Shown here one piece after another: positions 1 to 7,980 of a DNA stretch of 64,000 nucleotides. Numbering within the stretch: position 1 is the stretch's first letter; each line of letters opens with the position of its first letter. The DNA comes from Desulfoplanes formicivorans (GTDB lineage: Bacteria > Desulfobacterota > Desulfovibrionia > Desulfovibrionales > Desulfomicrobiaceae). Below the pieces are notes generated by a model. It ran no database searches and was not told where the DNA came from. It saw only the letters and a program-made list of their open reading frames with translations. A program made the position numbers and the translations under genes. The stretch spans positions 124,001 through 188,000 of the forward strand of contig NZ_BDFE01000004.1 in the NCBI RefSeq assembly GCF_001748225.1, given 5' to 3'.

Positions 1-2
1 AA

Positions 3-425
3 TGCCAGGCCGTTCTTGTGGGCTACGATACAGAACTGACCTACGCCAAGCTGCGCACATCCTGCCTGCTTTTGCACAATCCGGACATCGCCTTTCTTGC
101 CACGCACCCCGACAAGGTCTGCCCTTCTCCCCAGGGCCCCCTTCCGGACACGGGCAGCTTTCTTGCCCTGTACGAGGCGGCCACAAACAGGATACCCGAG
201 ATCATTTTTGGCAAGCCCAACACGGTTGTGCTGCACACCCTTCTCAAACGCTACGAACCCCACAACATGGTCATGATCGGGGATCGGCTGTACACGGACA
301 TGGTGCTGGCCCGCAACGCCGGACTGGACAGCATTCTGGTTTTAAGCGGCGAATCCTCGCAAAAGGATGTGGACTCCTGTTCGGACAATCCCACCTGGGT
401 TCTGCCGGATCTGGGAGGCATCTGA
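3..425 (+). CDS. NagD-type HAD phosphatase, C-terminal part (5' end outside window)
   Basis: The reading frame is open from the window edge and ends at the TGA at 423-425, so only the last ~140 residues are visible. The piece opens with AVLVGYDTELTYAKL, the start of the cap domain of HAD subfamily IIA enzymes (NagD, 4-nitrophenyl phosphatase, glycerol-phosphate phosphatase). Later comes IFGKPN and then VMIGDRLYTDMVLARNAGLDSILVLSG, the HAD motif III/IV region that binds Mg2+ and phosphate. The catalytic DxDG motif must lie upstream of the window. Substrate cannot be told from the sequence. Glycerol-3-phosphate genes lie about 1.2 kb away, which makes a glycerol-phosphate phosphatase possible, but an unrelated transporter gene sits between. 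Confidence 0.88.
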   Translation, partial: CQAVLVGYDTELTYAKLRTSCLLLHNPDIAFLATHPDKVCPSPQGPLPDTGSFLALYEAATNRIPEIIFGKPNTVVLHTLLKRYEPHNMVMIGDRLYTDMVLARNAGLDSILVLSGESSQKDVDSCSDNPTWVLPDLGGI

Positions 426-645
426 TACGCCCCTCTCGGCTGGTCTTTTTCACATCTGCAGGGCCGAGATTGTTTGCAGGGATGCGCTCACAACCTGCCA
501 ACATGAACTCCACAGGGTAAACCCATCAAGCCGATCCGGCCCTGTTTCCCCCGACCTGTCTGCAGATCCTGATGCCCCGGGTATCATCAATATCAGTGAT
601 ATTGCGCCTTGATCTGCCATGCCATAAGACAAGGCCCTCGCGCGT

Positions 646-704
646 TGAGGACGACCTCATCGCTCACCATGCGAACGGGGACGACCCCATCATCCTTCAA
701 GGAG
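646..704 (+). promoter_or_regulatory. Guanidine-II (mini-ykkC) riboswitch upstream of gdx/sugE
   Basis: Two small hairpins, each closed over the tetraloop ACGA, lie just upstream of the exporter gene. P1 is TGAGG-ACGA-CCTCA at 646-659. P2 is GGGG-ACGA-CCCC at 677-688. They are separated by a 17-base linker. Two hairpins with ACGR loops are the definition of the guanidine-II class, which forms a loop-loop dimer when guanidinium binds. ATCCTT just after P2 is complementary to the ribosome-binding AAGGAG at 699-704, so control is probably translational: guanidine would free the Shine-Dalgarno. The downstream gene is the expected target of this class. Confidence 0.9.
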
Positions 705-711
705 TAGCACC

Positions 712-1026
712 ATGAATTGGACGATTCTCGTCCTTGCCGGCCTGTTTGAAACCGGCTGGGCCATCGGCCTGAAGTTCACCCATGGATTTACCAGATTGTG
801 GCCGACCGTTTGGACCATCCTGGCAATGGTGGTCAGCCTCTGGCTGCTGGGCATTGCAGTCAAATCACTTCCCGTAGGCACGGCGTACACGGTCTGGGTG
901 GGTGTGGGAGCCATCGGAACGGTCATTCTCGGCATCATGCTGTTCGGAGAACCCGCCAATATTGGTCGGCTGATCAGCATCGGGCTCATTGTGGCCGGTA
1001 TCATCGGGCTCAAGGTCGCATCCTAA
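712..1026 (+). CDS. gdx: Guanidinium exporter, SMR family (Gdx/SugE)
   Basis: This 104-residue protein has four hydrophobic helices and the small multidrug resistance fold. Glu13 in the first helix ([19 protein letters not shown]) is the essential proton/substrate-coupling acid. The GWAIGLK and [19 protein letters not shown] segments match the SugE/Gdx branch rather than EmrE. Proteins of this branch exchange guanidinium for protons across the inner membrane as dual-topology dimers. The gene stands alone, with AAGGAG eight bases before the ATG, a guanidine-II riboswitch in its leader and a strong terminator after it. The riboswitch and the family assignment support each other. Confidence 0.95.
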   Translation: MNWTILVLAGLFETGWAIGLKFTHGFTRLWPTVWTILAMVVSLWLLGIAVKSLPVGTAYTVWVGVGAIGTVILGIMLFGEPANIGRLISIGLIVAGIIGLKVAS

Positions 1027-1045
1027 AAGGCCCTCTCTCGCCGTC

Positions 1046-1087
1046 ATGAAAAAAGCCCTTGCCGTAAACGGCAAGGGCTTTTTTCAT
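1046..1087 (+). terminator. Intrinsic terminator after gdx
   Basis: A near-perfect hairpin (AAAAAAGCCCTTGCCG, loop TAAA, CGGCAAGGGCTTTTTT) starts 20 bases after the gdx stop. With A and T runs on its two sides it can work in both directions, serving gdx and the leftward zinc-ribbon gene. Confidence 0.93.
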
Positions 1088-1158
1088 GGAAACATCTCGC
1101 AACACATCGAGGTTACCACACAACGCATGCGTCCCTCATGGGAACATCATCTCCCCAC

Positions 1159-1356
1159 TTAATCGAAGCTGTTCCAGTGACCGCAGTTCTCGCAGGAAAA
1201 GGACGAGGGGACATAGTCACCGTCCACCTTGCTGACCTCCACCACATTGATATGCCCGCAGTTTTCGCAGGGGATCAGGGCAGTTGCATCTTCCGGGTTG
1301 TAATCAAACAGTTCTCCATCAATGGTGATGGATTCCGAAAATTTCTCCATGTCCAT
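1159..1356 (-). CDS. Small zinc-ribbon protein, function unknown
   Basis: This is a 65-residue acidic protein with two CxxC knuckles, CENCGH at residues 30-35 and CENCGH at 55-60. They are spaced as in a rubredoxin- or zinc-ribbon-type metal site. I start it at the ATG preceded by GGGAGG five bases upstream. An in-frame start 102 bases further upstream would read through the terminator of the ugp operon and has no better ribosome site. No catalytic motif is present. It could be a small nucleic-acid- or protein-binding zinc protein, but I do not recognise a named family. Confidence 0.75.
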   Translation of the reverse strand: MDMEKFSESITIDGELFDYNPEDATALIPCENCGHINVVEVSKVDGDYVPSSFSCENCGHWNSFD

Positions 1357-1416
1357 GGCTGCCTCCCTGGTTGAGATGGTATAAACGCTGGTTTGCGCGA
1401 TATATGACCATATAAC

Positions 1417-1453
1417 AAAACCCCCGATGTGGAAATCTCCAAATCGGGGGTTT
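1417..1453 (-). terminator. Terminator of the ugpBAE operon
   Basis: AAACCCCCGAT pairs with ATCGGGGGTTT across a 13-base loop. Read leftward, the stem is followed by TTTTG. It lies ~170 bases past the ugpE stop and upstream of the zinc-ribbon gene, so it most likely ends the ugp transcript. Confidence 0.8.
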
Positions 1454-1514
1454 AACAATCGGGGTTATGGGTGGGGATAGTGTTTGACCCAGCCCTGGGA
1501 GGCGAGGGCAAACA

Positions 1515-1617
1515 GGGCACGGCGCGCCGTGCCCCTACGGGTCAGAGGACAGAGAAAAGATGCCAGTCATTGGCGCGACGTGTTTTTTCTGTGCACTGCG
1601 CACTGCGTACTGCGCAC
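1515..1617. repeat. Intergenic palindrome plus short TGCGNAC tandem units
   Basis: A perfect 20 bp palindrome occupies 1515-1534 (half-site GGGCACGGCG). About 60 bp later, at 1593-1617, there are three contiguous 7-mers of the form TGCGNAC. There is no ORF. The block sits between the ugpE stop and its distal terminator. It looks like a dispersed intergenic (REP/MITE-like) sequence, but only one copy is visible here, so this is a suggestion. Confidence 0.45.
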
Positions 1618-1623
1618 TCTCTT

Positions 1624-2544
1624 CTATTTTTCCGGATCGACCAGCCCTTTGACGAACCAACGTTGCATGAACAGCACCACAAGCACCGGCGGAAGCATGA
1701 CAATGAGGGAGCCGGCCATGGCCACATTCCAGAAAGGAAGGTCATCAGCCTGGGGAATGATGTTCTGCAACCCGATGACCGCGGTCATCATCTTGGGATT
1801 GGTGGTGATGAGAAGAGGCCAGAGGTACTGGTTCCAGCCGTAGACAAACTCGATGACCACCAGGGCCGCGATATTGGTTTTGGACAGGGGGAGAAGGATC
1901 TTGCGAAAAAAGGTCATGGCCGAGGCCCCGTCCATCTTGGCGGCTTCGCAGAGTTCCTCGGGAATGGTCAAAAAGAACTGCCTGAACAGAAAGGTACAGG
2001 TTGCCGAGGCCACCAGGGGCAAGATCAAACCGGGATAACTGTCCAGCAGACTCAATTCCAGCGTGACCGAAATGTCATGGGTGGCAAACCAGTCCATCAG
2101 CCAGCCCAGATGCAACAGGTCAACCAGGGACTGAATCGGTCCCAGCAGATTGGCCGCCATCTCGTAGGTCGGCAGGATGCGCACTTCCACCGGGAGCATC
2201 AGGGTACAGAAGACCGAAACAAAAGCGATCTTGCGCAACCGGTAATCGAAATACACAATGGAAAAGGCCCCGAACAGGGACACAATGATCTTGCCTATGG
2301 TAATGCCCGAAGCCATGATGAACGAATTGGTCAGCTGGGTCCCCAAATCTCCCTTGACCCAGGCGGCCTTCATGTTGACCAGGAACTGATCACCGGGAAT
2401 AAGGGGCATGGGAACCCGGGAAACATCCTCGATGGGCAGGGTAGCGGCGATGAGCGCATAGATGATCGGAAATCCGACGATCAGAATGCCCAAAATGAGG
2501 AAGACGTAGGTCAACGTATCGAGAATGGGTGTCTTTTCTACCAT
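1624..2544 (-). CDS. ugpE: sn-Glycerol-3-phosphate ABC transporter permease UgpE
   Basis: This 306-residue inner-membrane protein has six hydrophobic helices and the permease EAA loop (EELCEAAKMDGAS), which docks on the ATPase UgpC. MTLIPG-like PMPLIPGDQFLVNMKAAWV and the closing MQRWFVKGLVDPEK match UgpE closely. Compared with the 281-residue E. coli protein as I remember it, about 30 extra residues lie before LLDSYPGLILPLVASAT, around residues 130-160. Together with UgpA it forms the channel that brings in glycerol-3-phosphate. It starts three bases after the ugpA stop, so the two are translationally coupled. Confidence 0.94.
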   Translation of the reverse strand: MVEKTPILDTLTYVFLILGILIVGFPIIYALIAATLPIEDVSRVPMPLIPGDQFLVNMKAAWVKGDLGTQLTNSFIMASGITIGKIIVSLFGAFSIVYFDYRLRKIAFVSVFCTLMLPVEVRILPTYEMAANLLGPIQSLVDLLHLGWLMDWFATHDISVTLELSLLDSYPGLILPLVASATCTFLFRQFFLTIPEELCEAAKMDGASAMTFFRKILLPLSKTNIAALVVIEFVYGWNQYLWPLLITTNPKMMTAVIGLQNIIPQADDLPFWNVAMAGSLIVMLPPVLVVLFMQRWFVKGLVDPEK

Positions 2545-2547
2545 GAT

Positions 2548-3438
2548 CTATCCCGTATATTGAACTTTTTTCTCCACATATTTGAACTGGAGAATGGTGA
2601 CGATGATGATAATACTCATGAGAATGACGGACTGGGCCGAGGACGAACCGAGATTGAGTCCGATGAACCCGTCCTGATAGACCTTGTACACCAGAATGTT
2701 CGTCGAACCGCCCGGACCGCCCTGGGTCATGGTATGGATGACCCCGAAGGTCTCGAAAAAGGAATAGATGATGTTCATGACCATCAGAAAAAAGAGGGTG
2801 GGCGAAAGAAGCGGCAGGGTGATATTCCAGAACCGTCTGAAAGGGCTGGCCCCGTCCATGGCAGCCGCCTCGATGAGGGAAGTGGGAATGGCCTGCATCC
2901 CGGCAATGAAAAACACGAAATTGTAGCTGATTTCCTTCCAGGCACTGGCCATGATGACCATGACCATGGCATCGGAACCATGCAATACCGGATTCCAATC
3001 CACACCAAAGGTCTTTTTGATGATCAAAGCGACCACCCCGTAAGACGGATGAAGCAAAAAAAGCCACAAGATACCGGAAATGGCCGGAGCCACAGCATAG
3101 GGCCAGATGAGCATGGTTCTGATGACGGCCTTAACCTTACATGCCCGGTTGGCCAGGGTGGCAATGAACAGCCCCAAAGAAATGGAGGTCACGGCCGTTG
3201 CCCCAGAAAAAACCCCCGTAATCCCGATGGACTTGAGATACAGGGGGTCGGTAAACAGATCGACAAAGTTGTCGAACCAGACAAAACTGGTGTGCAATCC
3301 AAAAGGATCGCTCAGGAGCATGGAGTTGATCAGCCCGTTCAAGGCCGGCCAGTAAAAAAAGGTCAACGTGACCAGAACCTGGGGCAGGATCAACAGATAC
3401 GGGAGATACTTGTTGGAAAAGATGGATCGCTTGATCAT
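2548..3438 (-). CDS. ugpA: sn-Glycerol-3-phosphate ABC transporter permease UgpA
   Basis: This 296-residue MalF/UgpA-type permease has six predicted membrane helices. The N-terminal YLLILPQVLVTLTFFYWPA and the EAA loop EAAAMDGASPFRRF are family hallmarks, as is the MTQGGPGGSTNILVYK segment near the C-terminus. It is the partner of UgpE in the transporter core. It lies downstream of ugpB, separated from it by a terminator-like hairpin, an arrangement that usually gives more binding protein than permease. Confidence 0.95.
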   Translation of the reverse strand: MIKRSIFSNKYLPYLLILPQVLVTLTFFYWPALNGLINSMLLSDPFGLHTSFVWFDNFVDLFTDPLYLKSIGITGVFSGATAVTSISLGLFIATLANRACKVKAVIRTMLIWPYAVAPAISGILWLFLLHPSYGVVALIIKKTFGVDWNPVLHGSDAMVMVIMASAWKEISYNFVFFIAGMQAIPTSLIEAAAMDGASPFRRFWNITLPLLSPTLFFLMVMNIIYSFFETFGVIHTMTQGGPGGSTNILVYKVYQDGFIGLNLGSSSAQSVILMSIIIIVTILQFKYVEKKVQYTG

Positions 3439-3461
3439 GGCAAACCCGTCGTGAAAATACG

Positions 3462-3501
3462 AAAAAAAGACATACCGCCCCGTGATGGCCGGGGCGGTAT
3501 G
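3462..3501 (-). terminator. Intercistronic hairpin between ugpB and ugpA
   Basis: ATACCGCCCC and GGGGCGGTAT form a 10 bp GC-rich stem (3472-3500). Read leftward, it is followed at 3462-3468 by seven T. It has all parts of an intrinsic terminator yet lies inside the operon, so partial read-through is likely, as between malE and malF. Confidence 0.82.
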
Positions 3502-3530
3502 ACGACTTATATGTTCCTCAACAAAAACGA

Positions 3531-4859
3531 CTAATTGTAAATCTTTTCAAAGGCACGAAGTTCCTTGTTGCCCCTGGCCACAGCATCATCCAGTGCCTGC
3601 TGGGGGGTCTTAGTGTCGTTCCATACCTTTTCAAGTTCTTCATTGACGATGTTACGAATCTGAACGAAATAGCCCAGCCGCAGACCGCGAGAATTCTTGG
3701 TGGGAATGGCCCGGTTGAGCTGTTTGATGCCCACTTCCTGATAGGGCTGTTCCTTGTAGTAACCCTGCTTCTTGAGTTCGTCATAAGCGGTCAGGGTGAT
3801 GGGAAAATACCCGGTCTGCTTATGCCAGAAAATCTGCTGTTCCGGCTGGGCCAAAAAGGCCAGGAAGGCGGCTACGCCTTTGTACTCTTCCTTGGAGTGA
3901 CCGGCCAGTACCCAGTTGGAGGCACCGCCGATGATGGAATTCTGGGGCCTGGCCATCCAGGATTCCACAGGCAAGGGGGCAACGTCCCACTGGAAGTCCT
4001 TGACCGCCTTTTTCAGTTTGGCAATGCCGCTGATGGAATCAATGTATACGGCTGCATTCTGGGCGATGAATTCAGCCTTGGGTCCCTGATATTTCTGGCC
4101 GCCATACAAAAATCTTTTGTCCTTCATCCAGTCCTTGAGCTGGGCGATGTGGGCGACAACCTGGGGACTATTGAACTGCAGGACACAGTCCAGACCTTCA
4201 TACCCATTGGCCCTGGAGGCAAAGGGCAGGTTATGGATGGCACAATAGTTTTCAATCTGGGTCCAGGACTGCCACGCCGCAACCAGACCGGCGGGAGCGA
4301 TCTTCTTGTCGATCATGGTCTTCAGGATGGTGCCAAGCTCATCCCATGTCATGGGGTCGGATTTAGACGGCAGGGGAATGCCCGCCTTCTTGAACATGTC
4401 CGCATTGTAATACATGACTGGGGTGGAGGAGTTGAACGGCATGGACATCAGCTTGCCGTCCTTGTTCATATAATAGGATAACACGGCCTGAAGATAGTCA
4501 TTCCAGTTGATATCGTACCCGGCATCACTCATGAGCTTGTACACCGGATAGATAGCTCCTGAAAGCATCATGGTCTGGGTACCCACTTCGAAACTCTGGA
4601 GAATGTGTGGCTGTTTGTGCGCACGAATGGCCGCAATGCCCGCGTTGAGAACCTCGTCATAGTTACCCTTGTTGGTACCAATGACAACGTACTTGTCCTG
4701 TGACTTGTTGAATTTGTCGATCAAGGCCTTGCAGACTTCTCCGCGAGCACTGCGCATGGCATGCCACCATTGGATCTCGATTTTTTTGGCCATGGCATTG
4801 CTTCCCACAAGGAGCATGAGACTGGTCAACAGGACCGCTACAATTCGTTTCCCGCGCAT
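3531..4859 (-). CDS. ugpB: Periplasmic glycerol-3-phosphate-binding protein UgpB
   Basis: This is a 442-residue extracellular solute-binding protein (family 1). The start is the ATG behind GGAGGT seven bases upstream. It gives a clean signal peptide (MRGKRIVAVLLTSLMLLVG, cleavage after NAMA). The mature protein begins KKIEIQWWHAM, the ligand-site segment of UgpB. Later markers are MPFNSSTPVMYYNADMFKKAG and NSIIGGASNWVLAG. It captures glycerol-3-phosphate or glycerophosphodiesters in the periplasm for UgpAE-UgpC. It is the promoter-proximal gene of the leftward operon and diverges from glpD. Confidence 0.95.
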   Translation of the reverse strand: MRGKRIVAVLLTSLMLLVGSNAMAKKIEIQWWHAMRSARGEVCKALIDKFNKSQDKYVVIGTNKGNYDEVLNAGIAAIRAHKQPHILQSFEVGTQTMMLSGAIYPVYKLMSDAGYDINWNDYLQAVLSYYMNKDGKLMSMPFNSSTPVMYYNADMFKKAGIPLPSKSDPMTWDELGTILKTMIDKKIAPAGLVAAWQSWTQIENYCAIHNLPFASRANGYEGLDCVLQFNSPQVVAHIAQLKDWMKDKRFLYGGQKYQGPKAEFIAQNAAVYIDSISGIAKLKKAVKDFQWDVAPLPVESWMARPQNSIIGGASNWVLAGHSKEEYKGVAAFLAFLAQPEQQIFWHKQTGYFPITLTAYDELKKQGYYKEQPYQEVGIKQLNRAIPTKNSRGLRLGYFVQIRNIVNEELEKVWNDTKTPQQALDDAVARGNKELRAFEKIYN

Positions 4860-4912
4860 CGTTTCTACCTCCGTTTGTAAGGTATCGGATTGGTTGAACA
4901 CAAATTTGCGTG

Positions 4913-4941
4913 AGACTATTGTGACACTCTTTTTTGGTCAA
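4913..4941 (-). promoter_or_regulatory. Candidate sigma-70 promoter for ugpB
   Basis: Read leftward, TTGACC (4936-4941) is followed after exactly 17 bases by TAGTCT (4913-4918). The -35 box is good and the -10 box is mediocre. It lies 54 bases upstream of the ugpB ATG. No transcript evidence is available. Confidence 0.45.
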
Positions 4942-5064
4942 GATACTTTTTATATGGGAGGACATGTTAGCAAAAAATGATAACATACTGTTTTTTAAGT
5001 TTTTATTTAAAAAAATATCCATTCTTGTCGTTTTTGTGCCGTTGAACTATGAGTTTCACGTCAC

Positions 5065-5079
5065 TTTTGTTCGACAAAA
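5065..5079. promoter_or_regulatory. Candidate operator in the ugpB-glpD control region
   Basis: TTTTGT-TCG-ACAAAA is a perfect inverted repeat with a TTCG centre. DeoR-family repressors such as GlpR bind A/T-rich sites with TTCG centres. It sits 76 bases before the glpD start, between two divergent glycerol-phosphate operons. No regulator gene is in the window, so identity is inferred from position and shape. Confidence 0.45.
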
Positions 5080-5154
5080 CCTATCTTCACCTTCAATGTA
5101 TTCCGCCTGCAGGAACACATTGATATCACAACATATCGAAATAAAGAGAAATTT

Positions 5155-6663
5155 ATGCTGCGCAACGATTATCAGGTCGCCGTTATCGGCGGCGGCATCA
5201 ACGGGACCGGGGTGGCCAGGGAAGCGGTCTCCCGGGGATACTCCACCCTGCTGGTGGAAAAAAAGGATTTCGGTCATGCCACTTCCGGACAAAGCTCCAA
5301 GCTGGTCCACGGTGGTATCCGCTACCTGGAAAATTGTGATTTCAAACTGGTCCGCGAGGCCCTCAAGGAACGCAGAGTCCTCCTGAATACCGCCCCTCAT
5401 CTGGTTCATCCCCTGCGGTTCAACATTCCGGTGTACAAGGATGACAAGCGACCGGCCTGGATGGTCCAGACAGGATGCAAACTTTACGACCTGTTTGCAG
5501 GACGCAAAAATCTTGCTCCGTCAAGCCGGTTGTCCACCAGGGAAATGCAGGGGCTGTCCATGCTTCGCCAGGACAACCTCTCGGCAGTGCTCCAATACTC
5601 CGACGCCCAGACCGACGACTCCCGCCTTTGCCTGGCAACGGCCCTGACCGCCGAAATGTATGGGGCCGACGTGCACAACTACATGACGGCCCGTGACGTC
5701 AAGGCCATGGGAACCCATTACCAGTTGGACCTGCATGACGAACGTACAGGGCACGACCATGTGGTCAAATGCAAATATCTGGTCAATGCGGCCGGTCCCT
5801 GGGTTCCCGGTCTCGACCGGGAGCTTTCTCCCCAGGCCGGGCATCCCCATCTCAAATATGTGCGGGGCATCCATTTTGTAGTGCCGAAAATGTTCGACCA
5901 CACCGGCTTTCTGGTCATGCCTGCGGATGGCCGCATCGTCTTTGTTCTTCCCTGGAAGGACAACTTCACCCTCATCGGAACCACGGAATCGGAATTCAAG
6001 GGCAACGAATTCGACGACATTCCGCCCAGTGATGAGGAGATCAGCTACCTGATCAATGTGACCAACCACTATTTTCCCTCAAGCAAGCTGACCCTTGATG
6101 ATGTCCTGCACATCTATTCGGGAGTGCGCAGCCTGGTTTCCCATGGCGAATCCAACATGACCACCATGTCCCGGGAATACACCATTGTGGACGATCACCA
6201 GTCCGTTGGTTCCGGCTACCTGGGGGTATTCGGGGGCAAGCTGACCACCTACCGCTCCCTGGGAGAAAAGGTGGTCGACCGCATTGCCGGGGATCTGGTT
6301 CCGGCCGGCGCCCGCAATCACCACACCGACAGGGACCCCATCATGGGAGCCGGCACGGTTCCCGAAGGGCTGGCCCATATCTGGACCAGGCGGCTGCAGG
6401 ATGCCCAGGTATCATCCACAGCCGTGGCAACATGGGAAAAACGGTACGGTACCCAATGGCTTGAGGTAGCCAGATACGTTCTCGCGGAAAAGGGATTCGA
6501 ACAGGAGATCCTGCCCGGTCTGTGGCGTGGCGAACTCGCCTACATGAAGGAAGTGGAAAAGGCGGTTTCCCTGAACGATATCATCCTTCGCAGAACCAAA
6601 CTCGTGTATACGGCCTCGCAGGCTGACAAGGATATCCTGCAGGGCGAGCTGGATAAATTATAG
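5155..6663 (+). CDS. glpD: Glycerol-3-phosphate dehydrogenase, FAD-dependent (GlpD)
   Basis: The 502-residue enzyme oxidises glycerol-3-phosphate to dihydroxyacetone phosphate and passes electrons to quinone at the inner membrane. The N-terminus carries the dinucleotide-binding motif VIGGGINGTGVARE (residues 9-22). It is followed by GHATSGQSSKLVHGGIRYLE, the GlpA/GlpD substrate and FAD signature. GVFGGKLTTYRSLGEKV in the second half is also typical. Length fits the single-subunit GlpD type. The ribosome site AAAGAG before the ATG is modest. Its products and substrates tie it to the divergent ugpBAE operon and to ugpC just downstream. Confidence 0.96.
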   Translation: MLRNDYQVAVIGGGINGTGVAREAVSRGYSTLLVEKKDFGHATSGQSSKLVHGGIRYLENCDFKLVREALKERRVLLNTAPHLVHPLRFNIPVYKDDKRPAWMVQTGCKLYDLFAGRKNLAPSSRLSTREMQGLSMLRQDNLSAVLQYSDAQTDDSRLCLATALTAEMYGADVHNYMTARDVKAMGTHYQLDLHDERTGHDHVVKCKYLVNAAGPWVPGLDRELSPQAGHPHLKYVRGIHFVVPKMFDHTGFLVMPADGRIVFVLPWKDNFTLIGTTESEFKGNEFDDIPPSDEEISYLINVTNHYFPSSKLTLDDVLHIYSGVRSLVSHGESNMTTMSREYTIVDDHQSVGSGYLGVFGGKLTTYRSLGEKVVDRIAGDLVPAGARNHHTDRDPIMGAGTVPEGLAHIWTRRLQDAQVSSTAVATWEKRYGTQWLEVARYVLAEKGFEQEILPGLWRGELAYMKEVEKAVSLNDIILRRTKLVYTASQADKDILQGELDKL

Positions 6664-6771
6664 CTGACAAGCCGGCACACCCTTCCCGAACCTTCAGGGC
6701 CGTATGTTGTTGTGCTGCGCCTTTGATTGTTCGCGGACCATCAGTCTCGTGGAACCGGCAGGGAGAGAACA

Positions 6772-7878
6772 ATGGCAGAAGTCGTCATTTCCGACGTGTA
6801 CAAGATGTATGGCAAGGTGGAAGCGATTCATGGAATCAACCTTCACATCAAGGACAAGGAATTCATCGTTTTTGTCGGCCCTTCGGGATGCGGCAAGTCG
6901 ACCACATTGCGCATGATCGCCGGATTGGAAACCATTTCCGCCGGAACCATGCGCATCGGAGACCGCATCATCAACGATCTGGCCCCCAAGGACCGCCGCG
7001 TGGCCATGGTCTTCCAGAATTATGCCCTGTATCCACACATGAACGTGTACGACAACATGTCCTTTGGCCTCAAACTCAAGAAGCATCCCAAAGAGGTCAT
7101 TCAGAGCCGGGTCCAGGAAGCCGCAGAAATTCTCGGACTGACCAGCCTGCTCAACCGGAAACCCTATGAACTTTCCGGAGGACAGCGTCAGCGCGTGGCC
7201 ATGGGCCGGGCCATTGTCCGCAAACCTTCCGTATTCCTGTTTGACGAACCGCTTTCCAACCTGGATGCCAAGCTCAGAACCCAGATGCGGGCAGAAATCA
7301 AAAGACTGCACCAAAAGGTCAAATCAACCATCGTCTATGTCACCCACGACCAGGTGGAGGCCATGACCCTGGCCGACAGGATCGTGGTCATGCGGGACGG
7401 GCACATCGAACAAGTGGGCACGCCCAAGGAACTCTTCCGCAAGCCGGTCAACACCTTTGTGGCCGGATTCATCGGCAATCCCCCCATGAATCTGGTCCCA
7501 TGCACACTGGACAGCGACAGCGCTACCCTCACCTGTCGGGGCAAATTCTCCCTTCCCCTGCCACAGGCCCAGGCTGATGCATTGCGCGCCAACGGTCACG
7601 GGAACAAGGACGTCATCCTGGGCATCAGGCCGGAAAACCTGAGCGTGAACGACGGCAAGAATGATCCCGTACCCGACGACTGGAAAGTGGACGCATTGGT
7701 CGATTTTGTGGAACCCTTGGGCAGCGAGACCTACCTGCATGTCAAGATCCAGGATATCGCCTTTCAGGCCAGGACCAAGGGCACGACCACCATCACCGAG
7801 GGTGACAAGGTCCCCCTTATTTTCGACCTGAAATACATGCATCTGTTTGATGCCGCCTCCCAGCAATCCCTGCTGTAA
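6772..7878 (+). CDS. ugpC: Glycerol-3-phosphate ABC transporter ATPase UgpC
   Basis: This 368-residue MalK/UgpC-type ATPase has Walker A GPSGCGKST (~36-44), Q-loop FQNYALYPHMNV, signature LSGGQRQR, Walker B VFLFDEPLSNLD and the switch histidine in VTHDQVEAM. A C-terminal TOBE-type regulatory region follows (GIRPENL). The start is the ATG preceded by GGGAGAG. It powers the UgpAE permease encoded on the other side of the control region. UgpC is therefore transcribed with glpD rather than with its own permeases, so import and oxidation capacity may rise together. Confidence 0.93.
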   Translation: MAEVVISDVYKMYGKVEAIHGINLHIKDKEFIVFVGPSGCGKSTTLRMIAGLETISAGTMRIGDRIINDLAPKDRRVAMVFQNYALYPHMNVYDNMSFGLKLKKHPKEVIQSRVQEAAEILGLTSLLNRKPYELSGGQRQRVAMGRAIVRKPSVFLFDEPLSNLDAKLRTQMRAEIKRLHQKVKSTIVYVTHDQVEAMTLADRIVVMRDGHIEQVGTPKELFRKPVNTFVAGFIGNPPMNLVPCTLDSDSATLTCRGKFSLPLPQAQADALRANGHGNKDVILGIRPENLSVNDGKNDPVPDDWKVDALVDFVEPLGSETYLHVKIQDIAFQARTKGTTTITEGDKVPLIFDLKYMHLFDAASQQSLL

Positions 7879-7891
7879 CCCCGCTGATCAA

Positions 7892-7925
7892 CCGGACAGG
7901 GGCGGCTGATGCAGCCCCTGTCCGG
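7892..7925 (+). terminator. Hairpin after ugpC
   Basis: CCGGACAGGGGC pairs with GCCCCTGTCCGG around a 10-base loop, 14 bases after the ugpC stop. The stem is strong but no T run follows, so it may act as a factor-assisted or 3'-protecting hairpin. Confidence 0.6.
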
Positions 7926-7980
7926 ACCCCACCAAGACCCATCCTTTTCCGATACGACGAACTCCAGACCTCTTTGCCCC

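Noticed and set aside
1471-3534. 687-codon rightward open frame opposite ugpE and ugpA
   Set aside because: It is the antisense shadow of two clear permease genes. It is rich in His, Gly, Asp and Gln without any domain, and has no ribosome site.
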